Shown here piece after piece: positions 4,428-11,676 of a DNA stretch of 13,119 nt. The stretch spans positions 1 through 13,119 of the forward strand of contig JAZNIT010000025.1 in assembly GCA_045577615.1 (NCBI GenBank), in the 5' to 3' direction. Within the stretch, counting starts at the first letter, position 1. The number at the start of each line of letters is the position of its first letter. Source of the stretch: RGIG2206 sp045577615 (GTDB lineage Bacteria; Bacillota; Clostridia; Oscillospirales; Acutalibacteraceae). The translations under genes and the position numbers were made by a program. The notes under the pieces were generated by a model. The model made no database searches. It saw nothing but the letters and a program-made list of their open reading frames with translations, and was not told the DNA's origin.

Positions 4428-7052
4428 ATGCAAAAACAGTTAGATAAATTATACGATCCTGCCAAAGTAGAGGACAGGCTGTATAAATTCTGGGTGGATG
4501 GTGGCTATTTTCACGCCGAAGTAGACCCTAAAAAGGAGCCCTACACCATTGTAATCCCCCCTCCCAACATCACCGGTCAGCTTCATATGGGCCACGCCCT
4601 TGATGAAACACTGCAGGATATTCTTATCCGTTTCCGCAGAATGCAGGGCAGAGCCACCTTGTGGCTTCCCGGCACCGACCACGCATCCATTGCCACCGAG
4701 GCAAAAATTGTTGCCGCAATGGCAGAGGAAGGCCTTACTAAAGAGGATTTGGGCCGCGAAAAGTTCCTCGAGCGCGCCTGGGAGTGGAAACGTCAATATG
4801 GCGGCCGCATCGTTGAGCAGCTCAAAAAGCTTGGCTCATCCTGCGACTGGGACAGAGAGAGATTTACCCTCGACGAAGGCTGCAACAAGGCTGTAAACGA
4901 GGTTTTCATCCGCCTTTATGAAAAGGGCCTCATTTACCGTGGCGAGCGCATCATCAACTGGTGCCCCACCTGCTGCACCTCTATTTCTGATGCCGAGGTT
5001 GAATATGAAGAGTCCGAGGGCTCATTCTGGCATTTGCGCTATCCCATCACCGACGGCAGCGGCTACATCGAGCTTGCAACCACCCGCCCCGAAACCTTGC
5101 TTGGCGATACTGCAGTTGCCGTTCATCCCGACGACGAGCGCTACAAGGCCCTTATTGGCAAGACTGTAACCCTGCCTCTCGTTAACCGCGAAATCCCCGT
5201 TGTTGCCGACACCTATGTAGAGATGGATTTCGGCACCGGCGTTGTTAAGATTACTCCTGCACACGACCCCAACGACTTCGAGGTTGGCCTTCGTCATAAC
5301 CTTGAGGTTATCAACGTAATGACCGACGATGCCCACATCAACGAAAAGGGCGGCAAGTATGCAGGTCTGGACCGTTACGAGGCTCGCAAAGCCATCGTTG
5401 CCGATTTGGAGGCAGGCGGCTTCCTTGTTAAGATTGAGCCTATGAAGCACAACGTTGGCCATTGCTACCGTTGCCATTCAACTGTTGAGCCCCGCGTATC
5501 CAAGCAGTGGTTCGTTAAGATGGAGCCCTTGGCAAAGCCTGCTATCGACGTTGTTAAAAACGGTGAAATCAAGTTTGTGCCCGAGCGCTTCAATAAAACC
5601 TATTTTAACTGGATGGATAACATCCGTGACTGGTGTATTTCCCGTCAGCTTTGGTGGGGTCACCGCATTCCTGCCTACTACTGCGCCGACTGTGACGAGG
5701 TAATGGTTACTCTCGACGCACCCTGCAAGTGCTCAAAGTGCGGCAGCACCAACATCAGCCGTGACGAGGATACTCTCGACACCTGGTTCTCATCGGCATT
5801 GTGGCCCTTCTCAACTCTGGGTTGGCCCGACAACACCGAAGACCTTAAGTATTTCTATCCCACCAACACTCTCGTAACCGGCTACGACATTATCTTCTTC
5901 TGGGTTGCCAGAATGATTTTCTCCGGCTTGGAGTATACCGGCAAGGCTCCCTTCAATACCGTTCTTATTCACGGCATCGTTCGTGATGCACAGGGCCGCA
6001 AGATGAGCAAATCCTTGGGTAACGGTATTGACCCGCTGGTCGAGATTGAAAAATACGGCGCCGATGCATTGCGCTTCACCCTTGCCACCGGCAACAGCCC
6101 CGGCAACGATATGCGCTACGTACCCGAAAGGGTAGAGGCATCCCGCAACTTTGCTAACAAATTGTGGAACGCTTCTCGCTTCATTCTTATGAACCTGCCT
6201 GAGAACGAGCCTGCCGCTTACCTCCCCGAAGCCTTGTCGATGGAGGATAAGTGGGTGCTCAGCCAATACAACCGCTTGATTTCAGAGGTTACCGATAACC
6301 TTGACAAGTTTGAGATTGGTATGGCTGTTCAAAAGCTTTACGACTTTATTTGGGATGTATTCTGTGATTGGTACATCGAGCTGTGCAAGGTTCGCCTTAA
6401 CGGTGACGATGCCACCGCTGCTGCATCAGCCCGCGCAGTGCTTGTATATGTTATGACAGGCATTCTTAAACTGCTCCATCCCTTTATGCCCTTCATTACC
6501 GAAGAGATTTGGCAAACTCTTCCCCACGAAGGCTCCAGCATTATGGTATCAGAGTGGCCCAAGTTCGACCAAAATCTCGTATTCGACGAGGACGAGCGCG
6601 AATTCGGCAGAATTATGGATGCTATCCGTGCCGTTCGTAACCGCAGGGCAGAGATGAACGTTCCTCCTTCAAAGAAGGCTAACGTTTACATCGATACCGT
6701 CTACGGCGACACCTTCCGCAAGGGCGCCATCTTCTTCGAACGCCTTGCATCAGCCGCTTCAACCGAAGTTGGCGAGGGTATTCAGGTTGAAAACGCTGTT
6801 TCAATCGTTACCGTTGACGCAAAGATTTATATTCCTCTCGGCGACCTGGTCGACTTTGAGGCAGAGCGCGCCCGCTTGATGAAAGAGCGCGAGGCTGTTC
6901 TTAAGGACGTAGCCTTTGTCGAGAGCAAGCTCAACAACCCCTCATTTGTTGAGAAAGCACCTGAAAAGGTTGTTGCCGCACAGCGCGAGCAGCTTGCCCG
7001 TCACCAAGAAAAGCTTTCAATGATTGACGAGCGAATTGCCGCCCTCGGCTAA
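4428..7052 (+). CDS. valS: Valyl-tRNA synthetase
   Basis: This cytoplasmic class I synthetase charges tRNA-Val with valine. The 874 residues match the usual bacterial length (about 880). The HIGH-type signature is HMGH at residues 53-56 in PPPNITGQLHMGHA. KMSKS is at 525-529. Between them lie the CP1 editing domain that removes mischarged threonine (ATTRPETLLGDTAVAVHP, then GTGVVKITPAHDPNDFEVG), a tryptophan- and cysteine-rich region with a CADC..CKCSKC zinc-ribbon-like cluster, and DTWFSSALWPFSTLGWP. The anticodon-binding domain contains FIWDVFCDWYIELCK and HPFMPFITEEIWQ. The end is the charged coiled coil (about 810-874) typical of ValRS. GAGAGGAG with 7-nt spacing sets the ATG at 4428; an in-frame GTG at 4389 has no ribosome binding site and lies at the transcription start. 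It is followed 20 nt later by folC, so the two are probably cotranscribed. Confidence 0.98.
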   Translation: MQKQLDKLYDPAKVEDRLYKFWVDGGYFHAEVDPKKEPYTIVIPPPNITGQLHMGHALDETLQDILIRFRRMQGRATLWLPGTDHASIATEAKIVAAMAEEGLTKEDLGREKFLERAWEWKRQYGGRIVEQLKKLGSSCDWDRERFTLDEGCNKAVNEVFIRLYEKGLIYRGERIINWCPTCCTSISDAEVEYEESEGSFWHLRYPITDGSGYIELATTRPETLLGDTAVAVHPDDERYKALIGKTVTLPLVNREIPVVADTYVEMDFGTGVVKITPAHDPNDFEVGLRHNLEVINVMTDDAHINEKGGKYAGLDRYEARKAIVADLEAGGFLVKIEPMKHNVGHCYRCHSTVEPRVSKQWFVKMEPLAKPAIDVVKNGEIKFVPERFNKTYFNWMDNIRDWCISRQLWWGHRIPAYYCADCDEVMVTLDAPCKCSKCGSTNISRDEDTLDTWFSSALWPFSTLGWPDNTEDLKYFYPTNTLVTGYDIIFFWVARMIFSGLEYTGKAPFNTVLIHGIVRDAQGRKMSKSLGNGIDPLVEIEKYGADALRFTLATGNSPGNDMRYVPERVEASRNFANKLWNASRFILMNLPENEPAAYLPEALSMEDKWVLSQYNRLISEVTDNLDKFEIGMAVQKLYDFIWDVFCDWYIELCKVRLNGDDATAAASARAVLVYVMTGILKLLHPFMPFITEEIWQTLPHEGSSIMVSEWPKFDQNLVFDEDEREFGRIMDAIRAVRNRRAEMNVPPSKKANVYIDTVYGDTFRKGAIFFERLASAASTEVGEGIQVENAVSIVTVDAKIYIPLGDLVDFEAERARLMKEREAVLKDVAFVESKLNNPSFVEKAPEKVVAAQREQLARHQEKLSMIDERIAALG

Positions 7053-7072
7053 TAAGTAAATAAGGAGATAGT

Positions 7073-8329
7073 ATGAACTACACCCAAGCCGTTGACTTTA
7101 TTCATTCACGGCAGAGGTTCAGCTCTACTCCCGGTCTTGACAGAATAAAGCGCATCACTTCCTTGTGTGGTAATCCTCAAAGGAGTATGCGCTTTATCCA
7201 CATCGCAGGCACTAACGGAAAGGGCTCTACCTCGGTGATGATAAGTAATATTCTCACCGCAGCGGGTTACCGCACGGGCTTGAGCACATCCCCCTATATA
7301 ACCGATTTTCGCGAGCGCTTCCGCATTGACGGCGAGCTTATAAGCGAAGAAGAATTGACCGCTATAACCGAGCAACTTTATCCCATCATAACCAAGCTTG
7401 ACAGCGAGGGTGTGGTGGCCAATGAGTTCGAGGTGGTCATCGCCATCACCTTGCTGTGGTTTGCTCAAAAGGGCTGTGACTATGCCGTGTTGGAGGTGGG
7501 CCTTGGTGGCCGATATGATGCCACCAATGTTATTGATGCTCCCGAATGCGCCGTAATCACACATATCGATTTGGATCATACTGCCATTTTAGGCGATACC
7601 GTTCAGCAGATAGCCACCGAAAAATGTGGCATAATCAAAAAAGGTTGCAAGGTGGTTGCATACCCACACCAATACCAAGATGCTGCCAAGGTTATTTCCG
7701 ATACCTGCGAAGCTCTCGGTTGTCCCTTTATAATCCCTCAAATCCCTGCCTATACAACTGATTTGTCAGGCGCCGAGTTTGAGTACAAGGGCACCGATTA
7801 CAGCCTGTGCCTTGTGGGTGACCATCAGGTGCTCAACGCCGTCACTGCCATCGAAGCAGCACTGTCCATCGGCATTGACCCTCAATACATCTCACAGGGT
7901 ATAGCCGCCGCCTCAATGCCCGCAAGGGTAGAGGTGGTGTCAAAAACTCCTCTTATTATATTGGACGGAGCCCACAACCCCGACGGTATGCGCGCCCTGG
8001 CAAAGGTGCTTGACCGATTTGGCGGTCAAAATCCCGTTGCTGTAATAGGTATGCTTAAGGATAAGGATTGCACCGCCGCCGTCAGCGAGGTGGCACCCAA
8101 ATTCAGCCAAATCATCACCGTTGCTGTGGATAATCCACGCACAATGACGGCTGCCGAGCTTAAAGATTGCCTCTCACCCTATTGTGACCGAGTGATTGCA
8201 TCCGACAGCATAGATGCCGCTCTGGCTCTTGCTGACGAGATAAAAGGGGAGAGCCCGCTTGTTATTTGCGGCTCTCTTTATCTTGCATCCCAAATTCGAC
8301 CAATGCTTCCTCAAAAACAGAATAATTGA
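7073..8329 (+). CDS. folC: Folylpolyglutamate synthase / dihydrofolate synthase
   Basis: FolC adds L-glutamate to dihydropteroate and then to folates in an ATP-dependent Mur-ligase-type reaction in the cytoplasm, trapping and activating folate cofactors. The 418-residue product is of normal length. Visible motifs are the P-loop HIAGTNGKGSTS (43-54), the folate loop region STSPYITDFRERFRIDG, EVGLGGRYDATNVI (141-154), HIDLDHTAILGDT (164-176) with EKCGIIK (183-189, the likely carbamylated-lysine region), GDHQVLNA (249-256), RVEVV (285-289), and DGAHNPDGM (298-306), which starts the C-terminal domain. AAGGAG lies 7 nt before the ATG. It sits 20 nt after valS, a common valS-folC order in Firmicutes. 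Whether this copy is mono- or bifunctional cannot be told from sequence alone. Confidence 0.96.
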   Translation: MNYTQAVDFIHSRQRFSSTPGLDRIKRITSLCGNPQRSMRFIHIAGTNGKGSTSVMISNILTAAGYRTGLSTSPYITDFRERFRIDGELISEEELTAITEQLYPIITKLDSEGVVANEFEVVIAITLLWFAQKGCDYAVLEVGLGGRYDATNVIDAPECAVITHIDLDHTAILGDTVQQIATEKCGIIKKGCKVVAYPHQYQDAAKVISDTCEALGCPFIIPQIPAYTTDLSGAEFEYKGTDYSLCLVGDHQVLNAVTAIEAALSIGIDPQYISQGIAAASMPARVEVVSKTPLIILDGAHNPDGMRALAKVLDRFGGQNPVAVIGMLKDKDCTAAVSEVAPKFSQIITVAVDNPRTMTAAELKDCLSPYCDRVIASDSIDAALALADEIKGESPLVICGSLYLASQIRPMLPQKQNN

Positions 8330-8358
8330 CGGCGGATTTTTCGCGAAAAAGCCAAAGG

Positions 8359-8393
8359 TATCCTGTATTATCACTAATACAGGATATTTTTTA
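8359..8393 (+). terminator. Terminator-like hairpin between folC and spoIIAA
   Basis: TATCCTGTATTA (8359-8370) pairs perfectly over 12 bp with 8375-8386 around the loop TCAC, followed by six T's, A and five more T's. It would end the valS-folC transcript. The spoIIAA ribosome binding site begins only about 8 nt after the T-run, so no promoter fits between them. A separate palindrome TTTTTCGCGAAAAA (8337-8350) lies just upstream. Confidence 0.75.
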
Positions 8394-8411
8394 TTTTTGA
8401 AAGGAGCTTTT

Positions 8412-8738
8412 ATGTCGGTAAAAATCGAGTCCCAAGAGGACATGCTTATCGCCTATCTTGAGGGCGAGCTGGACCATCACGCCGCCGCACCCATTCGCCA
8501 ACAAATTGACGATGCCCTTTTGCAGCAAAAGCCTAAAAAACTGATAATAGATTTCGGGGATTTGTCCTTTATGGATTCGTCGGGCATCGGTCTTGTGATG
8601 GGGCGCTACAAAACCGCGTCAGAGGTGGGCGCAACTCTCACCGTGCAAAACATATCCTCACAGGTTTATAAGGTTATGCGTCTGTCGGGCATTGACCGCA
8701 TAGCCGTTATTAAAATGAAAAACCAAGCAAGGGGGTGA
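8412..8738 (+). CDS. spoIIAA: Anti-sigma F factor antagonist SpoIIAA
   Basis: SpoIIAA is the STAS-domain switch protein that, when unphosphorylated, binds SpoIIAB and frees sigma F in the forespore. The 108 residues are close to the usual 110-117. The hallmark is IIDFGDLSFMDSSGIGLVMGRYK: the phosphorylatable serine corresponding to Ser58 of Bacillus subtilis should be Ser57 here (DSSG at 55-58). SpoIIAB phosphorylates it and the SpoIIE phosphatase, not in this window, would reverse this. AAGGAG with 7-nt spacing sets the ATG at 8412; a longer in-frame reading would run back through the hairpin and folC. It is first in the spoIIAA-spoIIAB-sigF operon, with 4 nt to spoIIAB. I see no convincing sigma-H promoter immediately upstream. 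Confidence 0.96.
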   Translation: MSVKIESQEDMLIAYLEGELDHHAAAPIRQQIDDALLQQKPKKLIIDFGDLSFMDSSGIGLVMGRYKTASEVGATLTVQNISSQVYKVMRLSGIDRIAVIKMKNQARG

Positions 8739-8742
8739 AAAT

Positions 8743-9180
8743 ATGAAACCTGTCAACCAAATCAAATTAACTCTGCCTTCCCTCTCTTCTAATGAGAGTT
8801 TTGCCCGTGTGGCAGTGGGTGCTTTTGTATCACAGCTTGACCCAACGGTGGACGAGCTTGCCGATATAAAAACGGCCGTCAGCGAGGCAGTTACCAACTG
8901 CACTGTTCACGCTTATCAGGATGCCATCGGTACTGTCTACATAACCGCAGAGCTGTACGACGACCGCACCGTAAAAATCAAAATCAAGGATAGAGGTTGC
9001 GGCATAGCCGATATTCCAACTGCAATGCAGCCCATGTGGTCGTCGTTGGGTGGAGAGCGTGCAGGCCTGGGTTTTGCTGTAATGCAATCCTTCACCGACG
9101 GAGTACGGGTGCGCTCAAAGGTGGGGGTTGGCACCACCGTCACTCTCGTCAAAAAACTATCTCAGAGGGTGCACCTATGA
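8743..9180 (+). CDS. spoIIAB: Anti-sigma F factor, serine kinase SpoIIAB
   Basis: SpoIIAB is a GHKL-fold protein that both sequesters sigma F and phosphorylates SpoIIAA. The 145 residues match the family length (about 146). The N-box EAVTNCTVHAY (48-58) carries the Mg/ATP asparagine and the catalytic glutamate. G1 is DRGCGI (83-88). The ATP lid and G2 run through MQPMWSSLGGERAGLGFAVMQSF (95-117), and GVGTTVTLVK (128-137) closes the fold. A strong AAGGGGGTGA precedes the ATG, overlapping the end of spoIIAA, so the two are translated together. Its stop overlaps the sigF start as ATGA, which keeps the anti-sigma factor and sigma factor in step. Nothing essential is missing. Confidence 0.97.
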   Translation: MKPVNQIKLTLPSLSSNESFARVAVGAFVSQLDPTVDELADIKTAVSEAVTNCTVHAYQDAIGTVYITAELYDDRTVKIKIKDRGCGIADIPTAMQPMWSSLGGERAGLGFAVMQSFTDGVRVRSKVGVGTTVTLVKKLSQRVHL

Positions 9181-9836
9181 GCACTACCGAGCGAAACGAG
9201 TTGGTTTCGGAAAATCTCGGGCTTGTTCACGCCTGCTGCCGACGTTTTGTCGGCAGAGGAGTTGAGTACGACGACCTTTATCAAGCGGGCTGTCTGGGAC
9301 TGATTCGTGCTGCCTCGGGCTTTGAAGCTGAGCGAGGTCTGATGTTCTCAACCTATGCTTTTCCTGCGATACTTGGTGAAATCCGTCGGCTTTTTCGCGA
9401 AGGCGGCGGAGTAAAGGTGAGCCGAAGCCTTAAAGAGCTTGCTTTGCGCTGCGCCACTGAGCAGGAGCGGTTGACTAAAAAAACGGGTGAGGCACCCACC
9501 GTCAGCCAACTTGCTGCAGCGGTAGGGGAAAGTGCAGAGCGAGTCAGCGAGGCTCTTTGTGCCGCACAGCCCACCTTATCCCTCACCGTGTGGGAGGATG
9601 ACGATTACGCACAGCAAGACCTTCCAACCGCCGACGATACGGTTAAGCTGTGCGAAAATATGGCCTTGCACCAAGCGATGAATGAGCTTTGCTCTGTTGA
9701 CCGCCAAATGATAGAACTGCGCTATTTCAGAGAAATGACCCAAACAGAAACAGCCAAAATTTTAAAAATGAGTCAGGTTCAGGTTTCACGACGGGAGAAA
9801 AAGGTTATAGGAATAATAAGAGAACGATTAAAGTAG
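9177..9836 (+). CDS. sigF: RNA polymerase sigma-F factor (forespore-specific)
   Basis: This is the first compartment-specific sporulation sigma factor, active in the forespore once SpoIIAA displaces SpoIIAB. Region 2 spans about residues 13-72, with YDDLYQAGCLGLIRAASGFE and FSTYAFPAILGEIRRLFRE; region 3 is about 77-130; region 4 is about 165-215, with VDRQMIELRYFREMTQTETAKIL and the recognition helix SQVQVSRREKKV. The 219 residues are shorter than the 255 of Bacillus subtilis, mainly at the N-terminus. The start at 9177 is supported by AGAGGGTG and the ATGA overlap with spoIIAB; an in-frame start at 8997 would bury 60 residues in spoIIAB and is rejected. Position in the spoIIA operon separates it from SigG and SigB. 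No terminator follows, so transcription may run into the tRNA cluster. Confidence 0.95.
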   Translation: MSTTERNELVSENLGLVHACCRRFVGRGVEYDDLYQAGCLGLIRAASGFEAERGLMFSTYAFPAILGEIRRLFREGGGVKVSRSLKELALRCATEQERLTKKTGEAPTVSQLAAAVGESAERVSEALCAAQPTLSLTVWEDDDYAQQDLPTADDTVKLCENMALHQAMNELCSVDRQMIELRYFREMTQTETAKILKMSQVQVSRREKKVIGIIRERLK

Positions 9837-9856
9837 CAAAAAAATTAAAAAAACAG

Positions 9857-9885
9857 TTGACAAGTTCAAGGTGTTGTATTATAAT
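9857..9885 (+). promoter_or_regulatory. Promoter of the tRNA cluster
   Basis: A consensus TTGACA (9857-9862) and TATAAT (9880-9885) are separated by exactly 17 nt. This is the strongest promoter in the window, as expected for tRNA genes. It begins only 20 nt past the sigF stop. A small CGCAC/GTGCG hairpin (9895-9907) lies in the leader before the first tRNA. Confidence 0.88.
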
Positions 9886-9915
9886 ATCAAGGTCGCACGA
9901 TGTGCGCATTAAAAT

Positions 9916-9992
9916 GGCGGTATAGCTCAGTTGGCTAGAGCATTCGGTTCATACCCGAAGTGTCGTTGGTTCAAATCCGACTACCGCTACCA
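9916..9992 (+). tRNA. tRNA-Met (CAU), elongator
   Basis: The 77-nt cloverleaf has acceptor GGCGGTA/TACCGCT, D-stem GCTC/GAGC, anticodon stem TTCGG/CCGAA with loop TTCATAC (anticodon CAT), T-stem GTTGG/CCGAC and encoded CCA. Position 1 is a G opposite T72, not the C1-A72 mismatch of the initiator. The body resembles elongator Met more than the lysidine-modified tRNA-Ile(CAU). Confidence 0.94.
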
Positions 9993-9995
9993 TAT

Positions 9996-10070
9996 GGCCC
10001 GTTGGTCAAGCGGTTAAGACACCGCCCTTTCACGGCGGTAACATGGGTTCGATTCCCGTACGGGTCACCA
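9996..10070 (+). tRNA. tRNA-Glu (UUC)
   Basis: A 75-nt cloverleaf begins GGCCCGT and ends ACGGGTCACCA (the final C of the acceptor strand faces G1). The anticodon arm is CCGCC CTTTCAC GGCGG with anticodon TTC, and the T-loop is TTCGATT. It lies 3 nt after tRNA-Met, so both come from one precursor. Confidence 0.95.
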
Positions 10071-10078
10071 TCCCGATA

Positions 10079-10106
10079 CCCCTTGTGTCAACCACGAGGG
10101 GTTTTT
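10079..10106 (+). terminator. Terminator-like hairpin inside the tRNA cluster
   Basis: CCCCTTGTG (10079-10087) pairs with CACGAGGGG (10093-10101) with one T-G wobble, loop TCAAC, followed by five T's; flanking CCCGA and TCGGG can extend the pairing past the T-run. It separates tRNA-Met/Glu from tRNA-His/Gln. tRNA-His starts 11 nt later, and I find no promoter in between. Confidence 0.65.
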
Positions 10107-10117
10107 CGGGTCTATTT

Positions 10118-10195
10118 GGTGGGTATGGCGCAGTTGGCTAGCGCGCCAGATTGTGGCTCTGGAGGCCGAGGGTTCGAGTCCCTTTACCCACCCCA
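10118..10195 (+). tRNA. tRNA-His (GUG)
   Basis: Acceptor GTGGGTA/TACCCAC, D-stem GCGC/GCGC and anticodon arm CCAGA TTGTGGC TCTGG (anticodon GTG) are visible. The extra 5' G at position -1 (10118) faces C73 just before CCA, the identity pair of tRNA-His. The T-loop is TTCGAGT and CCA is encoded. Confidence 0.95.
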
Positions 10196-10206
10196 TTTAA
10201 TAATTC

Positions 10207-10223
10207 GGCACACCCTATGTGCC
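10207..10223 (+). other. Small hairpin between tRNA-His and tRNA-Gln
   Basis: GGCACA (10207-10212) and TGTGCC (10218-10223) pair over 6 bp around CCCTA, with no T-run behind. It resembles the leader hairpin before tRNA-Met (9895-9907) and may be a processing structure in the tRNA precursor. That role is inferred. Confidence 0.4.
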
Positions 10224-10235
10224 ATAATATGATAT

Positions 10236-10310
10236 AGAGGTGTCGCCAAGCGGTAAGGCACTGGATTTTGATTCCAGCATTCGTAGGTTCAAATCCTGCC
10301 ACCTCTGCCA
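10236..10310 (+). tRNA. tRNA-Gln (UUG)
   Basis: A 75-nt cloverleaf has acceptor AGAGGTG/CACCTCT, anticodon arm CTGGA TTTTGAT TCCAG (anticodon TTG), T-stem GTAGG/CCTGC with one wobble, T-loop TTCAAAT, discriminator G and encoded CCA. The weak or A-starting first acceptor pair and G73 fit glutamine identity. Confidence 0.95.
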
Positions 10311-10347
10311 AACCCCTTAAATCGTTGATTTATGGGGTTTTAATTTT
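10311..10347 (+). terminator. Terminator of the tRNA cluster
   Basis: AACCCCTTAAAT (10311-10322) pairs with ATTTATGGGGTT (10328-10339) with one T-T mismatch, followed by a T-rich tail (TTAATTTT). It begins directly after the CCA of tRNA-Gln and precedes the glycosidase-family gene by about 40 nt. Confidence 0.75.
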
Positions 10348-10383
10348 GAAACCGCAAAAAATTAACGGGAAGGAAAAGCAAAG

Positions 10384-11544
10384 ATGTCAAAAAAGCGCAA
10401 GATTATTATATGGACAACCTCTGTATTGACCGCATTGGTTTTGCTTTACTGCACGGCGGTATTTTCTAATATTCCTTTCATTAAAAAATGGCGAGACATT
10501 TACATCGAAACGGCTATGACCACAGGCCGACATCAGTGGCTGGCTACCGCATTCATCCCCGGCTATATCATAGATGACGTAATGCTGACCGCTATGGAAA
10601 ATCAGGCTATGCAAAACGAGCTTGAAAGCCAGTGGGATTCCGACAATTCAAACACCTCCGACTCTGAAAAAACTCCCGAAGAGCGCTTTTATGAAAGATA
10701 TTGGGAGGTTGATAAAAAACTTCTCAAGGCCTATATGTCCGAGCATAAAATCACCAAGTATGAGGATTTGTTTATTGAGAATTTGGACGGCAAAATTGAC
10801 CTCAAAACCACTCTCGGCGAAAAAATCAAGGTGTTGGATTATAAAAACAACCTCTTGATTGTAGAGGTAACGGGTGAGCAATATAAAGGCCTGCTGGCTA
10901 TCGTAAAAAATCCCGAGCAAATCACAGTGGCCAAGTCCAAAGCGCTTGGCTCATACGGCAACCTTATTACCAAGTTTTCAAAGGATAACAACGCTCTCGT
11001 AGCCATCAATGCAAGCGGATTTATGGACGAGGGCTACAAGGGCAACGGTGGCACCGTTATGGGCAGTATGGTGCTCGACGGCGTCGATTACGGCAACCCC
11101 AAGCGCGAACTTAAGTTCTTTGGCTTTAAAGCGGATAATAAGCTTTATATCCAAAACTACGACTCCAAAGCGGTCAAGGAGTATAAGTGGGCAGTTCAGT
11201 TCAGCCCCGCCCTGATTGTTGACGGCGCCAAGTACGTGCAGGGCTCCTTCGGTTACGGATTGCAGCCACGAACCGCTGTTGGTCAGACAGAGAACGGCGA
11301 TTTCTTAATGCTTGTTATTGACGGTCGACAGGTGGGCCACAGCATTGGCGCAACGGTTACCGACCTTGCACAGATTATGCTTAAGCATAAGGCCTATCAG
11401 GCAATGAATCTTGACGGCGGTAGTTCCTCAATTATGAATTACCGCGGCAAGACCATCAACAGACCTTCAAGCACCGACAGTCTTGGCAGATATCTTCCCA
11501 ACGCATTTATCTGCAAGTTTGCAAGTGACGTTGAAGAGAAATAA
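10384..11544 (+). CDS. Membrane-anchored phosphodiester glycosidase (NAGPA domain) family protein
   Basis: The 386-residue product has a basic N-terminus and one hydrophobic segment (about 8-28) without an evident cleavage site, so it is probably a membrane-anchored extracellular protein. Residues 30-150 form a charged, low-complexity linker and helices (DSDNSNTSDSEKTPEE at 85-100). The C-terminal domain (about 155-380) carries the NAGPA/DUF2233 pattern: INASGF (208-213), LQPRTAVGQTENGDFLMLVIDGRQ (293-316), TDLAQIM, MNLDGGSSSIM (341-351) and GRYLPNAF (368-375). The mammalian relative uncovers mannose-6-phosphate by removing N-acetylglucosamine from a phosphodiester. Bacterial members are linked to exopolysaccharide or wall-polymer metabolism, and some hydrolyse phosphodiester-linked GlcNAc. 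The substrate here is unknown. AAGGA precedes the ATG with rather long spacing. I see no clear promoter, so leakage through the tRNA terminator is possible. A terminator follows at 11562. Confidence 0.88.
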   Translation: MSKKRKIIIWTTSVLTALVLLYCTAVFSNIPFIKKWRDIYIETAMTTGRHQWLATAFIPGYIIDDVMLTAMENQAMQNELESQWDSDNSNTSDSEKTPEERFYERYWEVDKKLLKAYMSEHKITKYEDLFIENLDGKIDLKTTLGEKIKVLDYKNNLLIVEVTGEQYKGLLAIVKNPEQITVAKSKALGSYGNLITKFSKDNNALVAINASGFMDEGYKGNGGTVMGSMVLDGVDYGNPKRELKFFGFKADNKLYIQNYDSKAVKEYKWAVQFSPALIVDGAKYVQGSFGYGLQPRTAVGQTENGDFLMLVIDGRQVGHSIGATVTDLAQIMLKHKAYQAMNLDGGSSSIMNYRGKTINRPSSTDSLGRYLPNAFICKFASDVEEK

Positions 11545-11561
11545 CCTAACCTATATGAAGC

Positions 11562-11598
11562 AAGGTGACAGAGGCTATCTGTCGCCTTTTTCTTTTTT
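11562..11598 (+). terminator. Terminator of the NAGPA-family gene
   Basis: AAGGTGACAGA (11562-11572) pairs with TCTGTCGCCTT (11578-11588) with one G-T wobble around GGCTA, followed by TTTTTCTTTTTT. It isolates glnA from the upstream gene. Confidence 0.88.
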
Positions 11599-11617
11599 CA
11601 AAATCCCCTTGTTTTTG

Positions 11618-11646
11618 TTGACAAACAGGGTAGTATATTATAAAAT
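11618..11646 (+). promoter_or_regulatory. Promoter of glnA
   Basis: A consensus TTGACA (11618-11623) and TAAAAT (11641-11646) are 17 nt apart, 30 nt before the start codon. The leader is too short for a glutamine riboswitch. I see no clear GlnR-type inverted repeat, so control is probably post-translational or by a distant regulator. Confidence 0.78.
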
Positions 11647-11676
11647 ATATTCATCAATTAAGAAAGAAGTGTGAAT

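Noticed and set aside
4449..7579. Long minus-strand frames opposite valS and folC
   Set aside because: They are shadows of strongly biased codons on the plus strand, with no motifs or ribosome binding sites.
8290..8400. Sigma-H promoter for spoIIA
   Set aside because: CAGAATAAT resembles a -10, but I find no AGGA-type -35 at the right distance, so it is not listed as a feature.
8997..9176. 60-residue N-terminal extension of sigF
   Set aside because: It lies inside spoIIAB, and the extended peptide is unlike any sigma factor. The ATG at 9177 has a Shine-Dalgarno sequence and an ATGA overlap.
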